Counted from the first letter of the stretch, positions 10,386-21,972 are shown. The stretch is DNA of 64,000 nt from Aeromonas sp. FDAARGOS 1405 (GCF_019048265.1 NZ_CP077311.1:4349001-4413000), one strand, 5' to 3'. Notes: a model not told the origin generated them from the letters alone. Numbers and translations: made by a program.

Positions 10386-11762
10386 CTACATGAACAGCAG
10401 ATAGTTGAGGGTCAGCGCCGTCACCAGCGCCCCCGCCATCGGCACGCTGGTGCGCTTGACCACGGTAAAGGGCGATACCTTGGCAATCCCCGCACAGGCG
10501 ATCAGCACAGCCGCGATGGGAGAGACGGTACGGCCGATACTGGAAGCGAGCTGCATCGGCAGCAGCATGGTCACCGCCGGTACGCCAAACTTGGCCGCCA
10601 CCGCCGGTGCCAGGGTCGAGAAGCTGAGGAACGCCGCGTTGCCGGAGCCCATGATGACCGCCGCTACCATGATCAGCGCCACCATCACCAGGGTCATCAG
10701 GCCGCTGCCGATACCGGCATTGCTGGCAGAGTGCAGCAGGGTATCGATGGCGCCGATGGCCTTGAGGGATTCGGCAAACAGCTCGGCACAGACGATGAGC
10801 GCCACCACGGGGCCAAACACCTTGCCCATACCATCGAGGAAGCTCGACAGCCCGGCAAACGCGGTACGCACCGAGCGGCTACGCAGCAGCTCGCACAGCA
10901 TACCGATAAAGACCGACAGCAGCATGGCCACCTCCACGCTCATCTTGATGTCGCTCACCAGCAGCTTGGAGAAGGTCATCATCAGCACGAAGGGGATGAT
11001 CGGCAGCAGCGCATACCAGGTGGGCGCCTGCACGCTCTCGGTGCCCTGCTCGTCCAGCTCGGCGTGATCGCCGCGATGGAGCGCCGGATCCCAGCCATCC
11101 TTGCGATCGCAGTGACGCTGCCAGAAGAAGTGCAGCACCATGGTCACCAGCAGCATGGGGGCCACCAGCCAGATCTGGTAGTCAACGAAATAGCTGGTCG
11201 GATCCATGCCGGATTGACCGGCGGAGAAGATGGCGTTGGTCTGGGTTGGGCCAATTTCAAACGCCTGGGAGGTGGCGATGACGCCACAGGCGGAGGCCGG
11301 GCTGATGCCGAGGTTGCGCATCACCGGATACATGGTGACCATCAACAGCAGGCCAAGGCCGGTGGCGGAGGTGACGAACAGGGAGACGAATACCGCCACC
11401 AGATAACAGATGGAGAGCATCAGGTAGCTGGACTGGATGCCCGCCACCGGCTTGACCGCCACCCGCACCAGCGCCTGGGAGGCCCCGATATGGGACATGT
11501 AGGTGGCAAAACCCGCCACCGCCATGATGGTGAGGCCGAGCCCCGCCGCGCGGTAGGAGAAGATCCCCTTGAACACTTCGAACAGGTCGAACAGGGCGAA
11601 GCCGGTGCTCTTGTCAGCGGGGAGAATGGGGTGCAGCCCCAGCCAGTAGGCCACCGCAAAAATGGCCATGCCCGCCAGCGCCAGCACCGCCTGCGGGTTG
11701 TAATCCTTGATGATGCCGTAGACCACGGCAACCAGAACGAGCAAGACGAATAAAAGTTCCAA
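10386..11762 (-). CDS. dcuC: Anaerobic C4-dicarboxylate transporter, DcuC family
   Basis: Inner-membrane C4-dicarboxylate (succinate efflux) carrier of 458 residues with many hydrophobic segments. DcuC signatures include AGFATYMSHIGAS, VSLFVTSATGLGLLLMVTMYPVM, MGSGNAAFLSF, LASSIGRTVSPI and AGIAKVSPFTVVKRTSVP. The start is TTG at 11762: AGGAG lies 6 nt upstream and there is no nearby ATG before the first membrane helix. A perfect FNR palindrome sits 61 bp upstream at the position expected for activation. With dcuB in the same window, this gives the cell both an exchanger and an efflux carrier for fumarate respiration and mixed-acid fermentation. Confidence 0.85.
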   Translation of the reverse strand: MELLFVLLVLVAVVYGIIKDYNPQAVLALAGMAIFAVAYWLGLHPILPADKSTGFALFDLFEVFKGIFSYRAAGLGLTIMAVAGFATYMSHIGASQALVRVAVKPVAGIQSSYLMLSICYLVAVFVSLFVTSATGLGLLLMVTMYPVMRNLGISPASACGVIATSQAFEIGPTQTNAIFSAGQSGMDPTSYFVDYQIWLVAPMLLVTMVLHFFWQRHCDRKDGWDPALHRGDHAELDEQGTESVQAPTWYALLPIIPFVLMMTFSKLLVSDIKMSVEVAMLLSVFIGMLCELLRSRSVRTAFAGLSSFLDGMGKVFGPVVALIVCAELFAESLKAIGAIDTLLHSASNAGIGSGLMTLVMVALIMVAAVIMGSGNAAFLSFSTLAPAVAAKFGVPAVTMLLPMQLASSIGRTVSPIAAVLIACAGIAKVSPFTVVKRTSVPMAGALVTALTLNYLLFM

Positions 11763-11822
11763 TATTCACTCCTGATAAATTTATCGAAGAGCGAAATCTA
11801 GTGATCTGACCACTGTTTGCCT

Positions 11823-11836
11823 TTGATCCCTATCAA
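11823..11836 (-). promoter_or_regulatory. FNR binding site of the dcuC promoter
   Basis: TTGATCCCTATCAA is a perfect match to TTGAT-N4-ATCAA. On the minus strand TAGATT (11800-11795) can serve as -10, giving a start near 11788. The palindrome centre at 11829.5 is then at -41.5, the class II FNR position. Anaerobic activation of dcuC is inferred. Confidence 0.85.
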
Positions 11837-12047
11837 TAAAGGTGCCGTCACCGTGATTCATTAGCATAATATGTCGGCCATGTAACAATTTTTCGTTATT
11901 TCAACTACCGGAAAACCTTTATCACCCCATATCCGGGAATTGTGTGACGCGACTCCCCTCTTTTTTGCGTTGGATCAACATCTGACGGCGCCGAACTGGC
12001 GAAGATGCGCTTCGACACATAGCGACCATTTCGCGCCGGAGAGAGTT

Positions 12048-12362
12048 ATGACAAGCCAAGCCACCGCAGGTGCTTCGACCTGCGACTACAAGCTGTGGGA
12101 CATCCTCGTCGAGTCTGCAAAGGAACGCACTACCATTCGTTACTCCAAACTGGCCAAGCAGGCCGGGCTGGAGCAGTGCCAGGATGAACTGCGCACCCTG
12201 CTGCAGCGCATCCGCATGTACTGCACCGAAAACAACCTGCCGATCCTCTCCGCCATCGTGGTGGACGACGTGGGCAAATACACTGGCCTCTCTTCCAGCC
12301 TGCCTGATGCACCCTGGGAACGGGCCCGGGTCTTTGACCATGAGTGGACCACCCTGCACTGA
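12048..12362 (+). CDS. Conserved-looking small protein, function unknown
   Basis: A 104-residue, soluble, mixed-charge protein (MTSQATAGASTCDYKLWDILVESAK at its N terminus) with no signal peptide or membrane segment. The middle (YSKLAKQAGLEQCQDELRTLLQRIRMYC) looks alpha-helical and could be a small winged-helix or helical bundle, but I recognise no family. GGAGAGAG precedes the ATG at 12048. It is divergent from dcuC and ends in a strong terminator, so it is its own transcription unit. Codon use looks native. Confidence 0.7.
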   Translation: MTSQATAGASTCDYKLWDILVESAKERTTIRYSKLAKQAGLEQCQDELRTLLQRIRMYCTENNLPILSAIVVDDVGKYTGLSSSLPDAPWERARVFDHEWTTLH

Positions 12363-12385
12363 TTGAGGTGCTTGATAATGCAGAC

Positions 12386-12411
12386 CAAAACGCGCCCGCT
12401 GGCGCGTTTTG
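12386..12411 (+). terminator. Rho-independent terminator after the 104-residue gene
   Basis: AAAACGCGCC (12387-12396) pairs with GGCGCGTTTT (12401-12410) around CGCT. The remaining 270 bp to yffB hold no gene that I can support, only the yffB promoter region. Confidence 0.85.
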
Positions 12412-12680
12412 GCTATCTGGCGTTTGCCCCCTTCTCTTTTTCACCTGCAATAGCGGCTCTTCTCCCGCAATACCCAACCCCAGCGGGCACGCCAGCCCCA
12501 CTGCTTCTGACCTTGAGCTTAAGATCGCCGTTCAGGTGTGACCAGTTCCGGTAAAACCCGCGAGCCGGACCATCGGCGTTGCCATGGGATTGCCACAATG
12601 CCAGAATCGGGCCCTTGCACTCTGTTGATTCGGATTTTCGGGCACGGCCACGGCCAGTGCCCACAAGAGAAGGACTCCCC

Positions 12681-13031
12681 ATGGCCATCACCCTCTATGG
12701 CATCAAGAACTGCGACACCATCAAGAAAGCCCGCAAGTGGCTGGATGAGGCCGGTATCGACTACCGCTTTCACGACCACCGCGCCGATGGCCTGAACCCG
12801 GACGATCTGGACAGCTGGCTGGCAAAACTCGGCTGGGAAGCCCTGCTCAACAGCCGCGGCACCACCTTCCGCGCCCTGCCGGACGAAGCCAAACAGGGGC
12901 TCGACACCGCCAAGGCGCGAGCCCTGCTGCTGGAACAGCCGGCCATGATCAAGCGCCCGCTGCTCGACCGTGACGGCGAACTGACCCTGGGTTTCAAGGC
13001 TGATCACTACCAATCCCTCTTCTCCCGTTAA
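12681..13031 (+). CDS. yffB: ArsC/Spx-like protein YffB
   Basis: A 116-residue thioredoxin-fold protein of the arsenate reductase/Spx family. The N terminus MAITLYGIKNCDTIKKARKWLDEAG carries the single Cys (CDT) typical of YffB. The middle has the RGTTFRALPDEAK and IKRPLLD segments (family Arg and cis-Pro regions). It precedes dapE by 19 bp, as in E. coli, and is probably co-transcribed. The family is suspected to act as a glutathione-dependent thiol reductase; the real substrate is unknown. The start ATG at 12681 follows AGAAGGACTCCCC; longer in-frame starts upstream have no ribosome site. Confidence 0.9.
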   Translation: MAITLYGIKNCDTIKKARKWLDEAGIDYRFHDHRADGLNPDDLDSWLAKLGWEALLNSRGTTFRALPDEAKQGLDTAKARALLLEQPAMIKRPLLDRDGELTLGFKADHYQSLFSR

Positions 13032-13041
13032 GGACAACTAA

Positions 13042-14860
<1,819 letters not shown>

Positions 14861-14864
<4 letters not shown>

Positions 14865-15007
14865 ATCTCTGGCTGTGGATAGGGTTGCCGCTGCTGTTCC
14901 TGCTCGGGCTGTTTCTCAATGCCATCAAAGACATGAAACGGCTGGAGAAGCAGTTGCCCAACTACAAGGACAAGATCCGCGAAGTAAAGGATGACGAGGA
15001 CGACTGA
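14861..15007 (+). CDS. ypfN: YpfN-like small membrane protein
   Basis: A 48-residue protein starting at the ATGA overlap with the preceding peptidase gene. One N-terminal membrane helix (LWLWIGLPLLFLLGLFLNA) is followed by IKDMKRLEKQLPNYKDKI and a highly acidic DDEDD tail. E. coli yffB-dapE-ypfN has a protein of similar plan (TM, NVIKDLKR, acidic tail) at the same place. Position, the IKDxKR motif and length support the assignment; function is unknown. AAAGGAAAATCCC supplies the ribosome site. Confidence 0.8.
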
Positions 15008-15186
15008 GTCCCGCTCCATCCCGTGGGGAGCGCCCTTGTGCTCCCCTCTTCCTCTGCCGTGTCATTTCGCTTTTCCCCGCCCGCGCCTCCCTGCGCATCC
15101 CGATATCGATGCACCTTTTACACTGCTTTCGTTAACCCCGTCACAGTCAGAATATAGCGTGGCCATGAGGCAAAAAATGTAAAAAA

Positions 15187-15258
15187 GTGCAAATTGATGC
15201 ACAAATAAGCCACACAAAGGGGACCTAACTGCATATAATGTGCCTACTTTGCACATTA
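15187..15258 (+). promoter_or_regulatory. Promoter region of the antiporter gene with two inverted repeats
   Basis: TATAAT at 15234-15239 is an ideal -10. It overlaps an inverted repeat, TAATGTGC (15236-15243) and GCACATTA (15251-15258) with a 7-bp centre. A second repeat, GTGCA (15187-15191) and TGCAC (15198-15202), lies just upstream. The shared TGTGC/GTGCA sequence suggests two binding sites for one regulator bracketing the promoter. Alternatively, the downstream repeat is a leader hairpin next to the Shine-Dalgarno. The regulator is unknown. Confidence 0.55.
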
Positions 15259-15276
15259 CCAAGAAGGAGTTCGCCC

Positions 15277-17004
15277 TTGGATGCCGCTACCATCAACAGT
15301 TTCTTTCTTGTCGCTGCCCTGTTGGTGGGAGCCAGCGTACTGTTGAGCGCACTCTCTTCCCGCCTCGGCATTCCCATTCTGGTCATTTTCCTCGCCGTCG
15401 GCATGCTGGCGGGTGAAGATGGTCCAGGTGGCATCCACTTCGCCGACTACTCCGTCGCCTATCTGGTAGGCAACCTGGCGCTAGCCATCATTCTGCTTGA
15501 CGGCGGCATGCGCACCCGGGTCTCCTCGTTTCGGGTGGCACTCTGGCCAGCCTTGTCGCTGGCCACGGTCGGGGTGGCCATCACCACCGGCCTGACGGGT
15601 CTGGCCGCCGCCTGGCTGTTTGACCTCAACCTGATGCAGGGGATGCTGATCGGAGCCATCGTCGGCTCCACCGATGCGGCGGCGGTCTTCTCCCTGCTCG
15701 GCGGGCGCAGTCTCAACGAGCGGGTGAGCGCCACCCTGGAGATAGAGTCAGGCAGCAACGACCCCATGGCGGTGTTTCTCACCGTCACCCTGATTGAGGT
15801 ACTTGCAACCGCCCAGCAGGGGCTGGATGGGGGCTTCCTGCTGCTGCAACTGGTCAAGCAGTTTGGCCTTGGTGCCGGGATCGGCCTTGGCGGCGGCTGG
15901 CTGCTGTGGCGCCTCATCAACACCGCCCGCCTGGCCCCGGGGCTCTATCCGCTGCTCACCGTCAGCGGCGGCCTGCTCATTTTTGCCCTCACTACTGCCG
16001 TAGGCGGCAGCGGCATTCTTGCCATCTACCTCACCGGTCTGTTGCTCGGCAACCTCTCCCTGCGCAGCCGTAGCACAACCCTGTCGGTACTGGATGGACT
16101 GACCTGGCTCAGCCAAATCGGCATGTTTCTGGTGCTGGGGCTGCTCGCCTCGCCCCACAAGCTGCTACCCATCGCCCTGCCCGCACTGGCGCTGGCAGCC
16201 TGGATGATCCTGTTTGCCCGCCCGGTGTCGGTCTGGATTGGGCTATTGCCGTTCAAGAACTTCGCCCCGCGCGAGCGCTGGTTTATCTCCTGGGTTGGCT
16301 TGCGCGGCGCCGTGCCGATCATTCTGGCGGTGTTCCCCATGATGGCAGGACTGCCCAATGCCCAGCTCTACTTCAACGTCGCCTTCTTCGTGGTGCTGGT
16401 CTCGCTGATTTTGCAGGGTAGCTCGCTGCCGCTGGCATCAAAACTGGCGCGGGTGGAGGTACCGGCACCGCCGTCGCCCATCAACCGCTCGGGGCTCGAG
16501 ATCGATCTCGACAGCCAGTGGGAGACCTTCGTCTACCAGCTGGGGGAGGAGAAGTGGTGCATCGGCTCGCCGCTGCGGGATCTGCAGATGCCCGCCGGCA
16601 CCCGGATCTGCGCCCTGTTTCGTGGCAGCGAGCTGCTCCACCCCTCGGGTAGTACCTGTCTGCAGGCGGACGATATCCTTTGCGTCATCGGTCACGAACG
16701 TGACCTCCCCGCCCTCGGCCAGCTGTTCAGTCAGGCGCCGGAGCAGGATCTCGGCCCCCGCTTCTTCGGCGACTTCCTGCTGGAAGCGGCGGCACGACTG
16801 GTGGATCTCGCCCCTCTTTACGGGCTGGATGTGAGCGAGGTGGCGGATCAGACACTGGGTGATTTTATTGCCAGCCAGTTGGGCGATAATCTGGTGGTCG
16901 GTGACAACATCGAATGGCAGGGCCTGATCTGGACCGTGGCCGAAATGGACGAGAGCGTGCCGAGCAAAATCGGGGTGCGCTTTCAGGAAGAGGACCCGGT
17001 CTGA
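15277..17004 (+). CDS. nhaP2: K+/H+ (cation/proton) antiporter CvrA/NhaP2
   Basis: A CPA1 antiporter of 575 residues. About 12 membrane helices (1-400) carry the family segments [38 protein letters not shown] and [15 protein letters not shown] cytoplasmic RCK_C/TrkA-C-like region and a CorC/HlyC-type C-terminal domain follow, as in E. coli CvrA. The start is TTG at 15277 (L-D-A-A-T-I, matching the MDATTI start of E. coli CvrA). AAGGAG lies 7 nt upstream; no ATG fits. The protein helps regulate cell volume and cytoplasmic K+ at low osmolarity in its relatives. Confidence 0.92.
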   Translation: MDAATINSFFLVAALLVGASVLLSALSSRLGIPILVIFLAVGMLAGEDGPGGIHFADYSVAYLVGNLALAIILLDGGMRTRVSSFRVALWPALSLATVGVAITTGLTGLAAAWLFDLNLMQGMLIGAIVGSTDAAAVFSLLGGRSLNERVSATLEIESGSNDPMAVFLTVTLIEVLATAQQGLDGGFLLLQLVKQFGLGAGIGLGGGWLLWRLINTARLAPGLYPLLTVSGGLLIFALTTAVGGSGILAIYLTGLLLGNLSLRSRSTTLSVLDGLTWLSQIGMFLVLGLLASPHKLLPIALPALALAAWMILFARPVSVWIGLLPFKNFAPRERWFISWVGLRGAVPIILAVFPMMAGLPNAQLYFNVAFFVVLVSLILQGSSLPLASKLARVEVPAPPSPINRSGLEIDLDSQWETFVYQLGEEKWCIGSPLRDLQMPAGTRICALFRGSELLHPSGSTCLQADDILCVIGHERDLPALGQLFSQAPEQDLGPRFFGDFLLEAAARLVDLAPLYGLDVSEVADQTLGDFIASQLGDNLVVGDNIEWQGLIWTVAEMDESVPSKIGVRFQEEDPV

Positions 17005-17047
17005 CCGACCGTCCCGTATCAAGTCCCCAGCAAGAAGGGAGAGCGTT

Positions 17048-18151
17048 ATGCCATATCAAAGTTTGCTGTCCGGCCCCCTGCCCCCCGCTGCCAATCTGGG
17101 GGTCATTGAAGGTTTTTTTGGCAAGGGATGGAGCTGGCAGGCCCGCGCCCGCTACGCACAGTGGCTGCCACGCCACGGTTACGGCTTCTATATCTATGCA
17201 CCGAAAGAGGATGGCTATCTGCGCAAGCACTGGGCCCTCCCCTGGCCCGAGCAGCAGCTGGCGGATCTCGCCGAGCTGGCGCGCCAGTGCCGCGCCAACG
17301 GGCTCGCCTTCGGGGTGGGCTTAAGCCCCATGGGGGCCCATCACGACTACGATCGCAAACGCTCGGCGCTGCTTGAGAAAGTGCGCCTCATCGACGAGAT
17401 GCTGCAGCCCGATATTCTGGCAGTTCTGTTTGACGACATGAAGGGGGATACCCCGGATCTGGCACGTCACCAGCTCACCATCGCCCACGACATCGCGGCC
17501 CACAGCAAGGCGACCCGCCTCATCTTCTGCCCCAGCTACTACTCGACCGATCCGGTGCTGGAGAAGGTGTTTGGCGCCATGCCTCCCCGCTATCTGGAGG
17601 AGCTTGGCGAGCAGCTCGATCGCCGTTTCGAGATCTTCTGGACCGGCCCCAAGGTCTGCTCCAGCGAATATCCGGCCAGCCACCTCAAGCAGGTGACCGA
17701 ACTGCTCGGCCGCAAGCCGTTCCTGTGGGACAACTACCCGGTCAACGATGGCAGCAAGGCGAGCAGCTACCTGCACCTGCGCGCCTTCGAGAATCGCCCT
17801 GCCGAGCTGGCAGAGCTGGTCTCCGGCCACGCGGTCAACCCGATGAAACAGGCGGCACTCTCCGCCCTGCCCCTCGCCACCCTGCCAATGAGCTACCGGC
17901 TCGGCAAGCAGTACGACCCCGACAAGGCGCTGCATGCCGCCCTCAACGCCACCTGCGGCCCGCAGATCTCGGCGATGATCGAGGCCGACCTGCCGCTGTT
18001 TCAGGATCTGGGGCTGGCCCAGCTCACCCCCGAGCAGATTGCCGCCCTCAAGGCGCGCTATCTGCCGTTTCGTGACCAATCCTGCGTAGACGAAATCGTG
18101 CGCTGGCTGGACGGGGAGTATGTGTTCGACCCCGACTGCCTGACCGATTAA
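17048..18151 (+). CDS. GH84-like beta-N-acetylglucosaminidase domain protein
   Basis: A 367-residue protein that begins directly in a hyaluronidase/O-GlcNAcase-type barrel. GVIEGFFGKGWSW matches the G-x-V/I-E-G-F-Y-G entry motif. The catalytic Asp pair is in LFDDMKGD (D129, D130), and FWTGPKVCS and DNYPVND follow in the expected order. There is no signal peptide, so it acts in the cytoplasm, unlike secreted clostridial hyaluronidases. The C-terminal third (about 250-367) is helical and may be a small accessory domain. It sits between two cation/proton antiporters on the same strand with short spacers (43 and 32 bp), so it may be co-transcribed with them. The natural substrate is unknown. Confidence 0.82.
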   Translation: MPYQSLLSGPLPPAANLGVIEGFFGKGWSWQARARYAQWLPRHGYGFYIYAPKEDGYLRKHWALPWPEQQLADLAELARQCRANGLAFGVGLSPMGAHHDYDRKRSALLEKVRLIDEMLQPDILAVLFDDMKGDTPDLARHQLTIAHDIAAHSKATRLIFCPSYYSTDPVLEKVFGAMPPRYLEELGEQLDRRFEIFWTGPKVCSSEYPASHLKQVTELLGRKPFLWDNYPVNDGSKASSYLHLRAFENRPAELAELVSGHAVNPMKQAALSALPLATLPMSYRLGKQYDPDKALHAALNATCGPQISAMIEADLPLFQDLGLAQLTPEQIAALKARYLPFRDQSCVDEIVRWLDGEYVFDPDCLTD

Positions 18152-18183
18152 ACCACCCCTGCGGGGGGCAGAAAGGAGGTTGT

Positions 18184-19392
18184 ATGGATGCACACCTGCT
18201 TTACCAGAATCTGGCGGTGATCGCTGCCTTCTTGCTGATCTACAGCCTGATCGCGGGGCGCTTCGAATCAAAGCTGGTCAACGGCCCCCTGCTCTTTCTG
18301 CTGACCGGCTGGTTGCTGGGGCCTGGCGGGCTGGAGCTGCTCTCCCTCTCTATCGACAGCGCCGGCATCAAGCTGCTGGCCGAGCTGACTCTGGTTATCG
18401 TTCTGTTCAACGATGCCGCCAATACCAACTGGCAAGTATTGCTGGCCAACCGGCAGCTCCCCATCCGGCTGCTAATGATCGGCCTGCCACTGACGCTCAT
18501 CGCCGGAGCCCTGTTTGGTCACTGGATCTTCCCCGACCTGCCACTGCTGGAGATGGCCATCCTCTCCACCATTCTTGCCCCCACGGATGCGGCGCTCGGC
18601 AAGGCGGTGGTGAGCAACCCGGCCGTACCGGCGCCACTGCGCGAAGGGCTCAATCAGGAGAGCGGCCTCAACGACGGCATCTGTGTGCCTGTGCTGCTTC
18701 TGCTGCTGGCCCTTATCGCCCCCACAGAGCAGCACGCAGGCACAGCCACGCTGGCCATCACCCTGATGCTGGAGGAGATCGGCATTGGCCTCCTGGTCGC
18801 TTTTGTACTGACCAGCCTAACCATACGGCTGCTGAAAATCTCCTATCTCAACGGCTGGCAACTGCCGCTCTGGCGCCAGCTCACCATGCCGGGGCTGGCC
18901 CTGCTCTGCTTTGCAATGGCCCAGACTCTCGGAGGGAGCGGCTTTATCGCCGCCTTCGTTGGTGGCCTGCTAATGGGACGCCGCCTGGGCGAGCACAAGC
19001 ACGCCTATATGGACAGCTGCGAAGGCTACGGCGACCTGCTCTCCGTGGTGATCTGGATGGTGTTTGGTGCCACCCTGATGCCCATCCTGCCCGAGCTGCT
19101 GCACTGGCAATACTGGCTCTATGCCATTGCCAGCCTCACCCTGCTGCGGATGGTGCCGGTCTGGCTGAGCCTCATCGGCACCGGCCTCAAGCCCGAGCTC
19201 AAGCTCTTTATCGGCTGGTTCGGGCCGCGGGGCCTTGCCAGCATCGTCTTTGCAGTGATGGTACTGCAAAACCAGCCTGCTCTTATCGGCCAGCGGCCCA
19301 TCATCGCCACTGTGCTCTGCACCATCATATTGAGCGTCGTCCTGCACGGCCTCACCGCCAACCCCTGGGTCGAGCGTTTCAAATCCCGCTGA
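18184..19392 (+). CDS. CPA1-type Na+/H+ or K+/H+ antiporter
   Basis: A 402-residue, almost entirely membrane-embedded protein with about 12 helices. CPA1 features include LVIVLFNDAANTNW, the ion-binding LAPTDAALGKAVVSNPAV and NQESGLNDGICVPVLLLL segments, and GWFGPRGLASIVFAVM near the end. Unlike the antiporter at 15277 it has no cytoplasmic regulatory tail. AAAGGAGG lies 6 nt before the ATG at 18184. It follows the GH84-type gene by 32 bp and ends in a strong bidirectional terminator. Ion specificity cannot be read from sequence. Confidence 0.88.
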   Translation: MDAHLLYQNLAVIAAFLLIYSLIAGRFESKLVNGPLLFLLTGWLLGPGGLELLSLSIDSAGIKLLAELTLVIVLFNDAANTNWQVLLANRQLPIRLLMIGLPLTLIAGALFGHWIFPDLPLLEMAILSTILAPTDAALGKAVVSNPAVPAPLREGLNQESGLNDGICVPVLLLLLALIAPTEQHAGTATLAITLMLEEIGIGLLVAFVLTSLTIRLLKISYLNGWQLPLWRQLTMPGLALLCFAMAQTLGGSGFIAAFVGGLLMGRRLGEHKHAYMDSCEGYGDLLSVVIWMVFGATLMPILPELLHWQYWLYAIASLTLLRMVPVWLSLIGTGLKPELKLFIGWFGPRGLASIVFAVMVLQNQPALIGQRPIIATVLCTIILSVVLHGLTANPWVERFKSR

Positions 19393-19405
19393 GCTACTCG
19401 CCCAT

Positions 19406-19435
19406 AAAAAATGCCACCGACCGGTGGCATTTTTC
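19406..19435. terminator. Bidirectional terminator between convergent antiporter and exporter genes
   Basis: ATGCCACC (19411-19418) pairs with GGTGGCAT (19423-19430) around GACC. It has A5 on the left and TTTTTCTTT on the right, so it can end transcripts from either side. Confidence 0.88.
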
Positions 19436-19462
19436 TTTGGTGGCATGGGTCACTGACGGCTC

Positions 19463-20095
19463 TTAACCGAGCGCCAGCCAGACCCCCACTCCCAACATCA
19501 GGGTACCGGCGATGCGGTTCATCAGGGTGACGTTGCCGCTCTTGGCGAGGAAGTGGCGCAGGGTGCGGCCGCCGCTGGCGTAGAGCAGCAGGCAGGAGAA
19601 TTCGATGACCAGGATCAGCGCCACCAGCGCGCTGATCTGCGGCGCCATCGGCTTGTCGGCGGAGATAAAGGGGGGCAGCAAGGAGATCATAAAGGCCCAT
19701 CCCTTTGGGTTGGCAATGGCGGTGACAAAGCCCTGCACCGCCAGCCCCATGGCGCTGGTCTGCTGACCGGCCGAGAGATCCGCCGGAATGGCCATCTTCC
19801 CCTTGGCCTGCCACATCTGGATACCTAGCCACACCAGATAGGCGCCACCTACGTATTTAAAGGTGGCGAAGATCCCCGGATAGTTGAGCATGATGGCAGC
19901 GACCCCGATCACCGACAGCACCGAGACCAGGCCGACGCCGATCAGCTCCCCCCACATCATGTGCAGGGTGCGACGCACACCCAGGCTCATCCCCAGCGTC
20001 ATCGACAGGGTCATGCACATGCCGGGGGTCACCGAGACAAAGAAAAAGGTCGGAATAAACAGAGCCAGAATGGCCGGATCGATCCAGCTGGACAC
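19463..20095 (-). CDS. LysE/RhtB-family amino-acid exporter
   Basis: A 210-residue inner-membrane protein with about six hydrophobic segments. The N-terminal FVSVTPGMCMTLSMTLGMSLGVRR and central FVTAIANPKGWAFMISLLPPF segments are the two diagnostic LysE-family regions. The start is GTG at 20095, with GGAGG 6 nt upstream (GGAGGTGTGCT). It is monocistronic. The exported compound (homoserine lactone, threonine, lysine and others are known for the family) cannot be assigned. The CDS is convergent with the antiporter and shares its terminator. Confidence 0.88.
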   Translation of the reverse strand: MSSWIDPAILALFIPTFFFVSVTPGMCMTLSMTLGMSLGVRRTLHMMWGELIGVGLVSVLSVIGVAAIMLNYPGIFATFKYVGGAYLVWLGIQMWQAKGKMAIPADLSAGQQTSAMGLAVQGFVTAIANPKGWAFMISLLPPFISADKPMAPQISALVALILVIEFSCLLLYASGGRTLRHFLAKSGNVTLMNRIAGTLMLGVGVWLALG

Positions 20096-20327
20096 AGCAC
20101 ACCTCCATATGACGAGAGCGAGAAATCACGAAAACGGGACAGGGTTGACGCAACCCGGCCAGTTGTACCACATATTCAGGGGATTAAGCGCTCAATCATG
20201 CCTATATGGCGCCTTTCGCACAAGGAAAAACCTTTTCTTCAGCAAATTTCAGCAATAAAAGACTGTGACAGCTCCTGACGTAGATGTGTAATATGTCAGC
20301 TCCTCCCATTTCGGATTAGAGCCATTT

Positions 20328-21950
20328 ATGTCATTGAATAATCTATCAATACGTGTCCAGGTCCTGATACCGCTGCTGCTGGCCAGCCTGCTGATGATGG
20401 TAATGATCGCCATCAGTAAACAGGGGCTGGACGATGCCATCCGTGACATAGATGAGACGACCCAGAGCGTAGTCCGGCACAAGGACGATATTGCCACATT
20501 GATCCACACCACCTACCGGCTGCGCACCAGCGCCATCTATGGCCTCTACGATGCCAAGCTGTTTGCCGCACTGCCCGCGAACCTCAACAGCGCCGAGCAG
20601 GAGATCAATGCCATTCTCGGTCGCTTGGTTGTCCCCGGTGCCGAGCAGGATAACCGTCAGGTTGCTGCCGCCCTGCAGGCCTACCTCAGCCACACCCGAA
20701 ATAATATGCTGCCGTTACTGGCAGAAAAGCATCAGGGAGGTGGCGATCCGGTCGCCTACGAGGCGGCCCGCCTCCATTTCCGCGAACTGGGTGAGCAGCT
20801 GATCAAACAGATCGACAGTATGTCCGCCCACATCAACCAATTGATCCAGCAAGAGCTGGCCGAAGAGCAGGCTCACTATGACGCCACCCTGCTACGTACC
20901 CTGCTGCTCACCGCTGGTACCCTGCTGGCGGCGCTGATCTGCGGCTGGGTCCTCTCCGGTCGCATCGTCAGCCCCATCGGTCAGCTGCAAGAGGTGATGC
21001 ACGCCGTGGCGCAAGGGCGCTTCAACGTGCGCGCCAAAGCGGAGGGCAACAACGAGCTGACCCGTCTGGCCAAAGATATCAACCTCACTCTGGGGCAACT
21101 TGGTAGCACCATCGAGAACCTGACCGGGATCAGCAACAGCGTCGCCTCCGCCGCCACCGAGCTGGCCGCCGTGATGACCCAGTCCGAGGCCAATGCAAAG
21201 CAGCAGCACAGCGAGATCGAACAGGTCGCCTCCGCCGTGACCGAACTCTCCAGCACCGCTGACAACGTCAACCACAACGCCGCTATCGCCGATGAGCTGG
21301 CGCGGGAGGCCAATGGCAGGGTTGAACAGGGGCTCGCCCTCTTTACCGAAAGCATCGCAGCCAACAGCCGGATGGCAGGCAGCCTGGAAGATGCCGCCGC
21401 CATCGTAGCCCAGCTCAAATCCCAGTCCGAGCAGATCGGCAAGGTGATTGAAGTGATCCAGGGGATCTCCGAGCAGACCAACCTGCTGGCGCTCAATGCT
21501 GCCATCGAAGCGGCCCGTGCCGGCGAAACCGGACGCGGTTTTGCCGTCGTCGCCGACGAAGTGAGAATGCTGGCAGCCCGTACCCAGGACTCCACCAAGG
21601 AGATCCAGGCCATCATCGAGCGGCTGCAGAGCCAGTCCCAATCCGCCAACAACGGCGTGCAGGAAACCCTGGAGATCCTCGGTCATAACCAACGCCTGTC
21701 AGCTCAGGTGCAGGATCTGCTGAGCGGCATTACCGGTGCAGTACGCCAGATCAACGACGCCAACGCCCAGGTCGCCACTGCCGCCGAGGAGCAGTCCTGC
21801 GTCACTGCCGACATCAACCGCAACATCACCAATATTCACGAGATCGTGAGCCAGAGCTCCGCCGGCATCAGCCAGAGCGCCTGTGCCAGCAACGAACTCT
21901 CCCAGCTCGCCGAACAGCAACGCAAGCAGCTGGCCCAATTCCAGCTGTAA
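20328..21950 (+). CDS. Methyl-accepting chemotaxis protein
   Basis: A 540-residue chemoreceptor. It has TM1 at about 12-30, a helical periplasmic ligand domain (about 31-185, of four-helix-bundle length), TM2 at about 187-211, HAMP at about 212-265 and a cytoplasmic signalling coiled coil at 266-540. The hairpin tip ([21 protein letters not shown], then [11 protein letters not shown]) is near residues 379-412 and is canonical for CheW/CheA contact. There is no NWETF-like C-terminal pentapeptide, so adaptation enzymes probably do not tether here. The ligand is unknown. It is monocistronic, with a terminator 22 bp after the stop. Confidence 0.95.
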   Translation: MSLNNLSIRVQVLIPLLLASLLMMVMIAISKQGLDDAIRDIDETTQSVVRHKDDIATLIHTTYRLRTSAIYGLYDAKLFAALPANLNSAEQEINAILGRLVVPGAEQDNRQVAAALQAYLSHTRNNMLPLLAEKHQGGGDPVAYEAARLHFRELGEQLIKQIDSMSAHINQLIQQELAEEQAHYDATLLRTLLLTAGTLLAALICGWVLSGRIVSPIGQLQEVMHAVAQGRFNVRAKAEGNNELTRLAKDINLTLGQLGSTIENLTGISNSVASAATELAAVMTQSEANAKQQHSEIEQVASAVTELSSTADNVNHNAAIADELAREANGRVEQGLALFTESIAANSRMAGSLEDAAAIVAQLKSQSEQIGKVIEVIQGISEQTNLLALNAAIEAARAGETGRGFAVVADEVRMLAARTQDSTKEIQAIIERLQSQSQSANNGVQETLEILGHNQRLSAQVQDLLSGITGAVRQINDANAQVATAAEEQSCVTADINRNITNIHEIVSQSSAGISQSACASNELSQLAEQQRKQLAQFQL

Positions 21951-21972
21951 GCGCACAACGTGGATCAGACAA

